Assembly: GCA_963576785.1 (NCBI GenBank)
Contig: OY756143.1
Location: forward strand, 248,001 to 312,000
Length of the DNA: 64,000 nucleotides
Source of the DNA: Chlorophyllum brunneum
Taxonomy: Eukaryota > Basidiomycota > Agaricomycetes > Agaricales > Agaricaceae
Direction of reading: 5' to 3'
Position 1 is the stretch's first letter, and each line of letters begins with the position of its first letter. The translations under genes and the position numbers were made by a program. The notes below the pieces were generated by a model. It was not told where the DNA came from. It was given only the letters and a program-made list of their open reading frames with translations, and ran no database searches. Positions 10,601-21,321 of this stretch are shown piece after piece.

Positions 10601-11173
10601 GCAATCACGGAACAAATACAAAACATGTGACAAGGGGCGATGAGGATGTTACAACATAGTCAGATGCAAATGGAGAAACGCAATAACACCAAGCCGGAAC
10701 ACGAGTATACTCCAGGAGAACAAGTTTGGCTCAAAGCAAGTAATATTAGGACAACAAGACCAGCCAAAAAGCTGGATCACAAACGATATGGACCATTCAG
10801 GATAAAGGCAAAAATAGGTGAAACAAGTTACCAATTGGAATTACCTGAAACATAGGCAATACACGACATGTTTAACAGCAGACTCCTCTCCCCCTATTGA
10901 AAACCCGAGTTTGACAGCCAGTGCACCCTACCACCACCAATGCCCAAGATCATCAACAATGAAAAACAGTACAAAGTAGAAGAGATCTGAGGACACCACA
11001 TGAGAGGACAGCAAAATCAATTCCTAGTATACTAGAAAGGTTATACCTCTGAGAAAGACACATAGGAAGATGAGTCAGAACTAGAAAATGCTAAGGAGGC
11101 AGTTCAAGAATTTTTAGACAAGATTTTGAGGACAAAACCTATAAAAAGGGAGGGTAAAAAGCGACAATTATGA
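7700..11173 (+). pseudogene. pol: pol of copy B with chromodomain, broken by stops
   Basis: The order is: protease (LVDSGCTHT, open 7757-8269); RT (8522-9178, with YMDN replacing YMDD at about 8826); RNase H (VEVDVSG, 9236-9472); integrase zinc region (H-YDKTDVGHPGQH...CEACQQ, about 9900-10030); catalytic core with D in MDMIEL, D in SDRGPQF and E in TERINQE; then a GPY/F-type region. A chromodomain lies at about 10955-11130 (YKVEEI, FLVY-KGY, ELENAKEAVQEF). Its two key tryptophans read as TAG stops. Further stops occur at 8267, in the RT N-terminus, and in the integrase. The frame ends at TGA 11171-11173. The chromodomain places the family among chromoviruses. Confidence 0.9.
11143..11155 (+). 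other. Internal polypurine-tract-like sequence before ORF3
   Basis: AAAAAGGGAGGGT closely matches the true polypurine tract in front of the 3' LTR (AAAAAGGGAGGTAT, 12179-12192). It sits at the end of pol. Shortly after it comes TTATGAATAAC, which resembles the LTR start TTATGAACTA. It may mark the ancestral end of the internal region before ORF3 was added. Confidence 0.45.
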
Positions 11174-11210
11174 ATAACAAACCTTGTGTTACAAGAGATC
11201 ACTACACTCG

Positions 11211-12149
11211 ATGCACCTCACACTGTATCCACTACACCCTAGACTTTGCCAATTACCTCCACAATATACCATGCATGCTGAATGCAAACCCACCCCCTTC
11301 CCAGCCAATGATACAGAGTTCAAACAAGAGCTCAACAACCTCCTCAATGCCCAGTCCACCAAAAACCAGATTGAACACTATACTGTCACAACCAAAGGAC
11401 TCATGTACATTGCCCATACTATCAACAACCTCCAAATCCAAGCTAAAGCCCTAAGCCGTATCTTACTTGTCACTACCACCAGAGCCCTCCCAGCTGCCAT
11501 GTTAACCAGAAAACATGAACTCATGAAGGAGTTATTGGACAAGGCAGCTACCGACCTTAACATATTGGTGTACTCCAATGCAAAGAAATGCATCCAAAGT
11601 GCCTTAATCATGACAGGCAAAAGACTCAATCACCTCACCAACTCTAGCAACAACCCCACCTATAGACTTGCTTGAAGGCTAATGGATCTTGACTCATACA
11701 TCCCCACTACCTTACCCAACAAACTGCCCTACTACAAAGATGACGAACAGGAATGGTTAGATGAAGGAATGGAGAGAATCGACAAATCAGTCCCAGACCA
11801 TGTAATGGAACCGGATATGTGAGATGAAGTAGACCACCTCCTTATACAACTACCTGATATGGACCCACCACCCAAACCAACAACATTCAACCCACCCCCA
11901 TCTTAGTTCACACTCAAGGATGGAGGACAGTTCAAAGAAAACTACTAGGAAGAGATAGTACACAACCTCATTGCAGCTGAAACAAATGATACCACTACAT
12001 TCTGAGGATGCACTATAGCCCTCTTCAGAGGAGGACAGGACTATGCCCCCTTCTGGATTGGATGTCGATGCAAATCAGGAATCCCGATGATTGGTCCTAC
12101 TAAATGTCAACTCGTCAATGCCTTACACAAAGAACAAGATAACAAGTAG
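11211..12149 (+). pseudogene. ORF3 of copy B: extra reading frame between pol and 3' LTR
   Basis: One frame runs without any indel from ATG 11211 to TAG 12147-12149 (312 codons), interrupted by stops at TGG, CGA and similar codons (first at 11673). The protein is not recognised. The first half is probably mostly helical (NNLQIQAKALSRILLVTTTRA, KHELMKELLDKAATDLN). The second half is Pro-rich and then ends in a conserved block, TIALFRGGQDYAPFWIGC. Copy C has the same protein with different, fewer breaks, and copy D retains its 3' end, so the ORF is a standard part of the family. It is sense to pol, which does not resemble an envelope gene. A host-derived capture is possible. Confidence 0.7.
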
Positions 12150-12178
12150 ACCACAACATTTCATGAGGTCATGAAAGT

Positions 12179-12192
12179 AAAAAGGGAGGTAT
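12179..12192 (+). promoter_or_regulatory. Polypurine tract of copy B
   Basis: AAAAAGGGAGGTAT directly abuts the 3' LTR (12193). It is the expected primer for plus-strand DNA synthesis and is conserved in copies C (18596-18609) and, with changes, D. Confidence 0.8.
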
Positions 12193-12496
12193 TGTTATGA
12201 ACTATAGATAGACAGTACATTCCTATCATGCACCCGTCACACTCATCATTCCTATGTATCCGTTTTATCCCCTTGTTTCATCCCTTATGGCTGTACCCTT
12301 CTGACTCATGCTATTCATCTTTATGACTCCTTTACTCTGTTCCTTTATTCTTAGCTCTCACCACTAGTATATAAAGTGTAGTAATACTTGATGTATTTCT
12401 TACACTTTACCAATCGTATCATCTCTTACTCTTCTCTCTACTTCTTTGTCTTTACCCAAAGACTTGCAACCTGAGTCTTAGACTAAGGTCGTAACA
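12193..12496 (+). repeat. 3' LTR of copy B
   Basis: A 304-bp LTR nearly identical to the 5' LTR, with a few substitutions (for example ACACTTT here against ATACTTT in the 5' copy). It is followed by the duplication TTGTG. Confidence 0.95.
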
Positions 12497-12615
12497 TTGT
12501 GCCAGGTTTTTAAAGCAGACATCCTCAAGACAAGGGATTACTTCCAGCATCTTTTCCAGCTCTTGTTCAACTGTTAAGAAAATGACTGTAATGAGTTGCT
12601 GGGGCAGCAGTAGTA

Positions 12616-13021
12616 TGTTGTCATTTGCACTTACTATAGCTGCATTCCATATAACTAGCTCTTCAGTATTATTCATCTAATATTCATCATTGAGGCTGCA
12701 CCCTCTGACTCACATTATGCACCATTTTTTATGAGCTGACTAATCTCTGTCACTCTCATTATACTACTGGACACTGCTGAGCAATTGCAGTATTTCAAGG
12801 GACTATGAAGTCATTACTAACTCATTATGCATAGTTATTACTTGTAGGTCTTAGAGTTTGCTACCCAGACACTTAGTATATAAAGTAGCATATATTTCTT
12901 TATGTTTCTTTAGACAATCTACTCAATTTCTACCTTGCTCTACTTGACTCACAGCAACTCTACTAGTAACTTTACAGTCTACTAACTATATCTATCAGTA
13001 AGTCAGATTATCCATCTGTCA
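12616..13021 (+). repeat. Putative copia LTR
   Basis: A 406-bp segment with TG...CA ends, beginning TGTTGTCATTTGC and ending CTGTCA. It contains a TATATAAAG box near 12881. A diverged inverted copy of similar length lies at 17854-18263. No second direct copy was found here. Confidence 0.55.
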
Positions 13022-13247
13022 CTGCATGTTACTGTACTGGAAAACAGGTTATGGGCCCTGGATTGCCTGCTCCCTATGCACTATGACTGGCTATAAGTAG
13101 GTTGTAGATAGCATGGTCTTTCTAGCCCATCTCTCTAATATGACTCATTCATTTCATGCTCTATACAGGCTTCCATATATAGGTTCATAGCTTGAACAGT
13201 GCAGTGGTGCAGATCTGATCACTAATTATGTCCATTTTTAGACTACA

Positions 13248-13858
13248 ATGTCTTCTCCTATTTCTATAGTACTTGCTTCTATTCCCATTCTCTCCAGTGC
13301 TGCCAATTACACTGAGTGGGCAGACTGGATGCAGGATGCCCTTACTTTGGTCTCTGCCAACAGCACTCCAATCCTTAGCAATGAGTTCTTGCAGACATCC
13401 CTGTCACAGATACATACTCTTGTTCTTGTCTATATCATCATCCTGCCTCCCACAGGCCAGGTGGCAATCAAACATGCTGCTTGCATCATCTCCACTGGGT
13501 TGTATACTCAATTATAAAGAGTAAACTTTCTGCCAAGATGATCAAAGGGAACTTCCCTAACATAAACAGCTTATGGCTGTACCTTCATACCACATATGGC
13601 ATAGAGTCCATCTCCACCCTCTATTCTAAATATGTTGAGACAATTCATTTCCATCTCCATCCAAATGAGGACCCCTCTGGCCCAATTGCCAAGCTTGCTG
13701 TTCTATATGAACAGCTTGACACTAATGGCAATTGTGCTATTACAGAGATTATCAAAGTAATGACTCTTCTTTCCAGTATTCCCAATGCATGGAATATCAT
13801 CACTCTATTCCTCATGGTAAACACCCAGATCTTGGCCATCACCTTTGCATCAGTCTGA
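13248..13858 (+). pseudogene. Copia-type Gag (UBN2-like), frameshifted
   Basis: Starts at ATG 13248 with ANYTEWADWMQDAL, the typical N-terminal SNYxxWxxxM pattern of Ty1/copia Gag proteins. It continues after a frameshift near 13515 with LWLYLHTTYG and the LLSSIPNAWNIITLFL block that marks this family. It would have formed the particle shell. The frame then runs into a Gln/Ser-rich low-complexity CAG tract at 13970-14070. Confidence 0.7.
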
Positions 13859-14097
13859 GAAGCTTTTATGAACTATTGGTCAATGCTTAAGGTGAACCAA
13901 TCAGTCAATAAGTTCTCTGGTATAAAACCACAAGGCATGCCCTACATTATCAGGGGCAATAGCAGCAGTAGCATAGTCCTCCACAGAAGCAGCAGCAGCA
14001 AGGGCAGCAGTTGCATGCTCAGTAGCAGTAGCAACAGTGACCTCTGCAGCAGTAGTAGCCTCAAGGGGAAGGAAAGAAGAAGAAGAGGCAATGCAGA

Positions 14098-14691
14098 GTG
14101 AGGAGCAGCTGCAAAGGCCAAGCAAATGAGGTCAATACTGGGCAACCAGCTCCCTCCAGAAACAACACTGGGCAACTGGCTTACACAATGGACTCTGTCA
14201 ACTTTGGCTTTGCTAAGTTGATGACCAAACCAAAGAAGAATACTTACAGCCTCATTAATGAGACACAATCCACTGAAGTGATCCCCTCTTTTCTTCTCTT
14301 GTGGATGACAAATCCTGCTGAGAAAAGGACTTCTCAAGATCTCTGGTACTGCCTGTTTCTGTACATGGCTACTAAGGTGAAAGCCTTGGATCTTTACAAG
14401 AAATGCATAGGAAACACTCTTATTCCCCAACTGGCCTCTCCTCCAATGGCTGCCTCCATTATGGAGGTTGACAAACTTTTTGGTACTACACCAGCTGCCA
14501 AACTGGCCATGAGCATCCTTGCTCCAACCATTATCAAGAAGGACATGGATGAAGTGTCAATAGGATCTGAGGATAAGGATTACTCAGATGAAGCTATGGC
14601 AGGTAAGCCAAAACTTGCTAGCTCTTTACATGAATCTGAAGATTGCTGCAAGTATCTCATATGTGTCACTGATGTCCAAGGAGACTCTTGA
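14098..14691 (+). pseudogene. Region between copia Gag and protease
   Basis: An open stretch with a basic start and an acidic C-terminal part (SIGSEDKDYSDEAM). It has no clear domain. By position it is the linker between the Gag C-terminus and the protease of the copia element, probably decayed. No CCHC knuckle was seen. Confidence 0.35.
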
Positions 14692-14876
14692 CTGGGTGCA
14701 CAGAATGCAGCCTCAGCCAATGTAGAATCTTAGATAAATAGCCAGACTACTTATGTACACAATTATGTGCAATTAAAACTTTCTCCTCTTTTCTCAAGAG
14801 TAAGGAATATGTGTGAAATAACACATAGCTGTAGTAGTGCATGTGGATGTATGATGAATAGGCAACCTCATAAATT

Positions 14877-15560
14877 GAGCAATGAATAGCTCCTAGACTC
14901 TAGTACCTCCCTTAACATTACTCCAAACAAAAGGGATCTTATCAATATTGTCAAAGGTTCTTTCAGATCAGTACAGATCACAGATGGATCCACACTCTCT
15001 ATTAGATCCTATGGCACTGTCTGTTTAGAGACAGAAGTAAAACTTGAGTCCAGCAAAGTTTTAGCAGTATACTTTGTACCTTTGCCCAGTATATCACATA
15101 TCAAAGTTAGATATAAGACTTCTCTCAACCAGATCCATCACGGATAAAACTGGTTTGATTGCAGAAATGTCAAATAGGAAGACTGTCATTTGTGATGTTT
15201 GTGGTAAACCTTACCTGAGCAGATATTGTTGCTAGGGAGCTTCTTTGAACCAAGTTTACTTTGTTGACATATACATCTTGCACAATAGAGATCTTTGGTT
15301 TTCCTTGACTTTGATCAATAAGAATACCATATCCTATGGTGTCTAGTCTCAAAGATTTGCATACCCATCAAATCAGGCTCTGGGTTATATGCCAAAATAC
15401 ACAGAATCTGTCCTGGTGATTTTACCAAAAGAATAGAAGGTTTGCCCTGGTTGTGTACTTGGAAAGCTGCCAAACAAGGTCTACCATGAGAACAAGTCTT
15501 GTATGTCCGAGATCCTTAAATTAATCCATTTGGATCTTCAGGAACTCCCCATTGTATCTT
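14877..15560 (+). pseudogene. Copia protease and Gag-pre-integrase remnant
   Basis: The frame reads LDSSTSLNITPNKRDLI, equivalent to the D-S/T-G active-site region of copia proteases (here D-S-S), then TDGSTLSIRSYGTVCL. After several stops comes CPGCVLGKLPNK...LKLIHLDLQ, the pre-integrase CxxCxxGK...IHxD signature. It is inactivated by multiple stops. Confidence 0.65.
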
Positions 15561-15572
15561 ATTACATGTACA

Positions 15573-15973
15573 AATGGCCCTACTAAATGACAACTTATCA
15601 ATGTCTTATACAAAGAATAGGATGACAAGTAAATCACTACATTTTATGGGGTCATGAACATAAAAAAGGAGATATTGTTATGAACTATAGATAGATAGTA
15701 TATTTCTATCATGTGCTTGTCAGACTTTTTTGTATCTGTTTTACCTCTTGTCTTACTCCATATGGCTGTACTCTTACTAACTTGTTTTACTCATCTCCAA
15801 TGACTCCATTACTCCATTCCCTTATTCTTAGCACTTACCACTAGTATATAAAGTATAGTAATACTTGATGTATTCCTTACACTTTACCAATTGTACCATC
15901 CCTTTCTCTTTCCTCTACTTCCTTGGCTTTCTCCAAAGACTTGCTATCTAAGTTGTAGACTAAGGTTATAACA
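15573..15973 (+). mobile_element. Copy D: 3'-terminal fragment of the chromovirus
   Basis: 15573-15675 matches the last part of ORF3 and the polypurine tract of copy B, and 15676-15973 is a 298-bp LTR (TGTTATGAAC...TATAACA) with the usual TATA box and ACACTTTACCAA. The left end is truncated inside ORF3 and abuts copia sequence. Confidence 0.85.
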
Positions 15974-17853
15974 CTACAAAAGTTGCTACTAGTTGTAGCT
16001 CAGACAATGTGAAGAAGACCTTCTGATATACTTTGGTCATGAGCTAGTTGAATGAGATTCTGCACCTCTCACAGGATGAGTGGTAGTCCTTATAGTAGAT
16101 TGAGAGGATAGATTGCCCTTCCATCTCTGGTTTGGCTATGTATTGTATATTCAGTAAGAGTTAGGAAATTTGGTTACAGATTCTCTATCATTGATGATTC
16201 TGATGGTAATGACTGTTTCACTTGTGGAGCTTCTCATATGAGACAGTATGAGATATGAACTTCTTTAGAATACTAGTTGTGGGAAAGTAAATGAGTTTGA
16301 GAGGAGATGAGTATTATGATAGAGGAGAGAGGGTTAGAGTAGAGAACTTTGGCTTTAAGGCTTTAGAATAGAATAAACCAAATGTAAAATTTTTTGATAA
16401 TGAGCAAGCATTTATATGAGACTTTTATACTAGATTTTCTAAGAGTTGCTACACAAGAGAAATGTCGAAGCACTAAGTGGCACAAGCCACTGTCAATATC
16501 CAAAGCTGGTACCTTTGTCATAAGTGGTCATAAAGATGTGTACACAAATAGATGTATAGTCTAATAAGGAAAGTTTGACAGTCAATAATCCAAGCATCCT
16601 GTCATTTTCTTGCATAGTTGCCAGTCCCAGATGGTCTTGGGTTGGAGTCCATGATGGACTAGTAAATTCTCTAGTATCCTGTTAATTAGGTATGCAAGAG
16701 AGGAAATACTTGACTAATGTATATTTATCAAGTACATAGTCATATTTGCCACATGGTCCATCATAGCATTATAGAATTCTTGAGGCCCTTCTTAGGATTT
16801 GTATTGGAACTATTGTGTATCTCCTGTGCAAATGTATAATATATAAATCAGTCATATAGTATGAGTATGGTACCTTTAAAGGTCTGATGCCTTTTTGACT
16901 CAATATGTCTATAATACCTTATAATAAGTTTTTGTGCTTTATCCTTAAGGTAGTATATCAGATAAAGGAGGTAAAAGTGTTCCTTGGAAAATTCCAGTAT
17001 ATAGTTAACTTTGATTTTACAAATTACTAAACCTTGGGCTTCTATTCTATGGGATTATATCATATTCTTTGGAAATCCTGGATCTATGGGATTAGAGTAG
17101 AAGTTTGGTTGTTGGAAGTACTCCCAGGCCACTACTCTTTGTCCATATAGGTCATCTGTTTCATCCTACTGTCAAGGTAAAGTAATTGTGAGTTTGCCAC
17201 ATTAATTGTGGAGTTAATATCCTACAGAATTGTTTGGTCCTTTATTATTGGATGCTATTGTGGTTTGGCTAGAGTGGTGTAAGGGTCAGAACATAACTAA
17301 GTAGAGCCAGTGTTGATAGCATTGTCCTTATGTGTAGCTGGCTAAATTCTTTTTTCTTTGCATTTACTTGTTAGCAAAATTGAAAGTATAGTAGATTTTT
17401 GAATTTGATTCCCAAGTTTTGTCTCTAAATACAGCATATATGGTATTTTATAGTGTTCTCCCTACAATAGTAATAGTATATTTGATAACAAAAGCATTTT
17501 ATTTGGTTGCTGGTGATCTTTTTTGAGTACAGGTTGTTATCAATAGTTTGATTTGAGAAGGTAAAATCTTATAGGTTACTGATGTAATAACAAGAATCCT
17601 GGTTGGTCATGATTGTGCAAATATAATGGCAGCCATCTATACTAGGCTTCTCCTTGTCCACCTTGTGATACTAATAGCCAATCTTGTTGCTGCATTGCTT
17701 TTGCTTGTAGTGGATTTCAGACTGTTTATTACTGTTGCTAGAATCACAGAGAGAAGGAATAAAGTCAAATACTTTGAGTAGCTCATGTCTATATTCATAC
17801 TACAAAAGAAGAAATAAGAGATGCTGTTGAACAGCACAATATCTATGCAATAA
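15974..17853. other. AT-rich transposon graveyard; possible degenerate RT
   Basis: No intact gene. Around 16956-17030 the plus strand reads VKVFLGKFQYIVNFDFTN, which resembles the FLG-x-x-x-Y-I-x-x-F segment just after the RT palm in other agaricomycete gypsy elements. This would make it a remnant of a different family. The rest is too decayed to assign. Confidence 0.3.
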
Positions 17854-18263
17854 TGGACAGATAATCTGACTTACTGATAGTGGTTAGTTAGAATAGAAAA
17901 GTTACTAAGAGTTGCTGTGTGAAAGTTGAGTAGAATAAGTTGGTAAAAATTGAGTAGATTGTCTAAAGAAAACATAAAAGAATGTATGCTGCTTATATAC
18001 TAAATGTTTAGGCTGCAAACCCTAAGATCTATGTATAATAATAGGCATAATGAGTCAGTAATAACTATAAAGTCCCTTGAAACACTGTAATTGCTCAGCA
18101 GTGTCTAGTAGCATAATTGGAGCAATAGTGATCAGTCAGCTCATGAAATACATGAGGGAAAGGTGCATAATGTGAGTCAGAGGGTGCAGCCTTGATGTCA
18201 AATATTAGATGAATAATATACTGTAGAGCTAGTCACATAGTTAGAAAGCACAAAATGATAACA
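17854..18263 (-). repeat. Inverted copia LTR
   Basis: A 410-bp segment on the minus strand (TGTTATCATTTTG...CTGTCCA), alignable along its length with the plus-strand copia LTR at 12616-13021, including the TATA region and CTATCAGTAAGTCAG. No matching target-site duplication was found and no Gag frame follows it, so it is probably a relic. Confidence 0.55.
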
Positions 18264-18293
18264 GATTCAAATACAATGAATCACTTAAGGAAG

Positions 18294-18595
18294 TGTTACG
18301 ACCTTAGTCTGAGACTCAGGTTGCAAGTCTTTGGATAAAGACAAAGAAGTAGAGAGAAGAGTAAGGGATGATATGATCGGTAAAGTGTAAGAAATACATC
18401 AAGTATTACTATACTTTATATACTAGTGGTAAGAACTAAGAATAAAAGGAACAGGGTAAAGGAGTCATAGAGACAAATAAGATGAGTCAGAAGAGGTACA
18501 GTCATAAGGGATGAAACACATAGGTGAAATGGATACATAGGAATGATATGACGGGTGCATGATAGGAATGTACTGTCTATCTATAGTTTATAACA
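18294..18595 (-). repeat. 3' LTR of copy C
   Basis: A 302-bp LTR with TG...CA ends; its outer flank 18289-18293 is GGAAG. The polypurine tract AAAAAGGGAGGTAT (minus) abuts it at 18596-18609. Confidence 0.93.
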
Positions 18596-18638
18596 ATACC
18601 TCCCTTTTTACTTTCATGACCCCATGAAATATTGTAGT

Positions 18639-19434
18639 CTACTTGTCGTCTTGTTCTTTATGTAAGGCATTGACAAGTTGACATTTGGTAGGACCAATCA
18701 TCAGGGTTCCTGATTTGCGTCGACATCCAATCCAGAAAGGGGCGTGGTCTTGGCCTCCTCTGAAGAGGGCTATGGTGCATCCTTTGAATGTCGCTGTATT
18801 GTTTGTTTCAGCTGCAACGAGGTTGTGTATTATCTCTTCCCAGTAGTTTTCTTCGAACTGTCCTCCATCTTTGAGTGTGAGATAGGATGGGGGTGGGTTG
18901 AATATCGTTGGTTTGGGTGGCAGGTCCATATCAGGCAATTGTATAAGAAGGTGGTCTACTTCATCTCGCATATCTGGTTCCATTAGATGATCTGGGACTG
19001 ATTTGTCGATTCCCTCCATTCCTTCATCTACCAGTCTTGTTCATCATCTTTGTGGTAGGGTGGCTTGTCGGATAAGGTAGTGGGGATGTATGAGTTGAGA
19101 TCCATTAGTTTCCACGCAAGTTTATACGTGGGATTGTTGCTCAAGTCGGTAAGGTGATTGAGTCTTTTGCCTGTCATGATTAAGGCACTTTGGATGCATT
19201 TCTTTGCATCAGAGTGCACTAATACATTGAGGTCGGTGGCTGCTTTGTCTAATAACTCCTTCATGAGTTCATGTTTCCCAGTTGACATGACAGCGGGAAG
19301 GGCTCTGGTAGTAGTGACGAGTAGAATGCGGCTCAGTGCTTTGGCTTGGATTTGGAGGTTGTTGATGGCATGGGCAATATATGTGAGTCCTTTGGTTGTG
19401 GCAGTATAGTGTTTGATTTGCTCTTCAGTTTTTC
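18639..19434 (-). pseudogene. ORF3 of copy C, fused to pol and split by one frameshift
   Basis: This is the ORF3 of copy B, without its first ~50 codons. It reads continuously from the deletion junction to a TAG at about 19030 and resumes in the next frame to 18639. The break is one missing T (TGGTAGATG here against TGGTTAGATG in copy B). Several positions that are stops in copy B are sense here (TGG in LAWKL; CGC in DMRDEV; TGG in NYWEE; AAG before GCTIALF). ORF3 was therefore a functional coding sequence when the lineages split. The conserved C-terminal block TIALFRGGQDHAPFWIGC is intact. No function is recognised. Confidence 0.7.
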
Positions 19435-21300
19435 CGGGGATATGTTTTAGCATGTAATGGTATTCTTGTAGCTCCATCTGCCACCTTGCTTGTTGTCCTG
19501 TAAGTTGCTGTGATTTTCGGAAGTATTCTAGGTTTTTGTGATCAGTCCATATTTCGAAAGGTTCATCTGCATTGAGTAGATATTGTCTCCAGGTCTTGAT
19601 TGCTTCTTGAATGGTAAGTAACTCTTTATCATAGATTTGATAGTTTTATTCTGCAGGTGTCATTGTTCTTGAATGGAATGTGATTGGGTGCCAGTGTTCT
19701 TCTTGTTTTTGCGATAATACTGCTCCTACTCCATATCCCGATGCATCCACTTCGACCCTGTATTGGCCCTTGTCTTGTGGCATTGCTAGCACCAGTTCAC
19801 TTGTGATTTTTTCTTTGATTCTTTCGAAGGCTTGCTGCTGTCGTTCCATCCATACCCATTGCATGTCTTTTTTCTTCAGTTCGTGTAACGGCACTGCTAT
19901 GTTGCTGAAGTCATGAATGAATCGTCGGTAGAAGTTTGCAAATCCTAAGAATTTCTCGACATCTTTTAGGGATTTGGGTGTTGGCCATTCTTTCACCACT
20001 TTTACTTTCTCCTCCTCCATTTTAATGCTGCCTTGTCCAACCATGAATCCTAGTATAGGTATTTCTTTCACATCGAATATGCATTTCGATCTTTTGAAAT
20101 ATAGTTGGTATTTTGCTGCAATGCCAAGAAATCGTTTTGTCCTATCTTCAAGTTCCTGTTGTGTGGTCCCAGGTATGATAAAATCGTCCATGTAGTTGAT
20201 GACTGCTCCTTCATGTAGCATTTCTCGGAAGACAGTGTTCATCATCCTTTGGAATGTTGCTGGTGAGTTACTCATTCCAAAGAATATGACTGTTGGTTTG
20301 AATAATCCGTTGTTTGTTACAAATGCTGCTTTCCATTCATTGCCTTCTCTTATTCTAATATTATTGTATTCCCAGATGATGTCAAGTTTGTTAAAGACTT
20401 TCATGTTCTTGAGTTTGTCAATAACTTCGCTTATGAGTGGAAGTGGCATTTTGTCCTTGATTGTATATTCATTTAGCTTCTTGTAATCTTGTACCAGTCG
20501 TTTGGTTCCATCTTTTTTAGGTATGAAGAAGCATGGTGTAGCGTAGGGGGATTGTGATGGTCGAATTTGTCCTGAGGCGATGTTTTTGTCGAGGAATTTT
20601 TGTAGTTCTTGTTTCTCCATTAATGTCATTGGGTAGACCTTGGACTGTAGTACTAGTGGTGCATCTTCTGTCAGGTTTATTTCGTGGTCCCATATCATAT
20701 ACTCTGGTAGTTTGTCGAAATTCTTCTTGTTGAACAGGTGCGTATATTGCTATAGGTATGTTAGTAGGTCTTCTGGGTTTGTTTGATCAGTTTTCTTTTC
20801 CTCTATGTGTTCTTTTACTGTGCGTATTCTTTTGTTGAACCATATATCGTTGTGGTGTGTGGTGCAATCCTTTGGGCATCTATTGAAGCATACTATGTTG
20901 TTTGTCCAATCGATTTCTGGGTTGTACTTGACTAGCCAGTCATGTCCGAGATATAAGTCTGCACTTTCCAGTTATATTACCATTGCTTTGATCTCTTCTG
21001 TGTGTTTGCCATTGCTTAGTACCAGTTGTGCCGTATCTGTTATTTCTCCCTTCTTGTTTTTGGTTCCGTCGGCATTGATTACTCATATTGGGATTTCAAG
21101 GGGTTTGGTCATGATTTGTTCTTCTTCTACTATCCTCTGTGCTATGCACATGTGTGTACATCCAGAATCTACCAGTGTGGTGATTTGTTTGGGTCCTTTC
21201 TTTGTTCTGATTGTTGAGTCAAGGAGAAGTTTGCGTGTTGAGTTTCGTTTTTGTGGAATCACATATTATCTATTGTGAAGTAAAGCAGAAACTCTAGGTT
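19435..21300 (-). pseudogene. pol: pol of copy C lacking integrase
   Basis: The protease region (LVDSGCTHM-type, about 21140-21170) contains stops, one of them (20750-20752) shared with copy B at 8267. The RT is open for 350 codons (19646-20698) with FGMSNSPATFQ, YMDD and the start of RNase H (VEVDASG). A CAA-to-TAA stop follows, then the rest of RNase H (WTDHKNLEYF, 19480-19560) up to HIPGKT, where the sequence jumps into ORF3. Integrase and chromodomain are absent. Confidence 0.88.
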
Positions 21301-21321
21301 TATTGGCTTGTGGGTTTGTGC

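Larger units (their letters stand above)
6116..12496 (+). mobile_element. Ty3/gypsy chromovirus copy B, full length but inactivated
   Basis: A complete 6381-bp insertion bounded by 304-bp LTRs (6116-6419 and 12193-12496) with TG...CA ends (TGTTA...TAACA). It is flanked by the 5-bp duplication TTGTG (6111-6115 and 12497-12501). Internal order is primer-binding site, gag, pol (PR, RT, RNase H, IN, chromodomain), an additional ORF3, a polypurine tract and the 3' LTR. Gag, pol and ORF3 all contain in-frame stops, mostly explained by C-to-T or G-to-A changes relative to copies A or C (CGA to TGA, CAG to TAG, TGG to TGA/TAG). The RT motif is YMDN instead of YMDD. The element cannot make its own proteins. 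Confidence 0.95.
12616..15572 (+). mobile_element. Ty1/copia-type element, 5' part, truncated
   Basis: A putative LTR (12616-13021) precedes a Ty1/copia Gag, a protease and the Gag-pre-integrase zinc region. The element then stops abruptly at about 15572 where the 3' end of a gypsy element begins. Integrase, RT, RNase H and the 3' LTR are not seen, and frames are broken. Confidence 0.65.
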
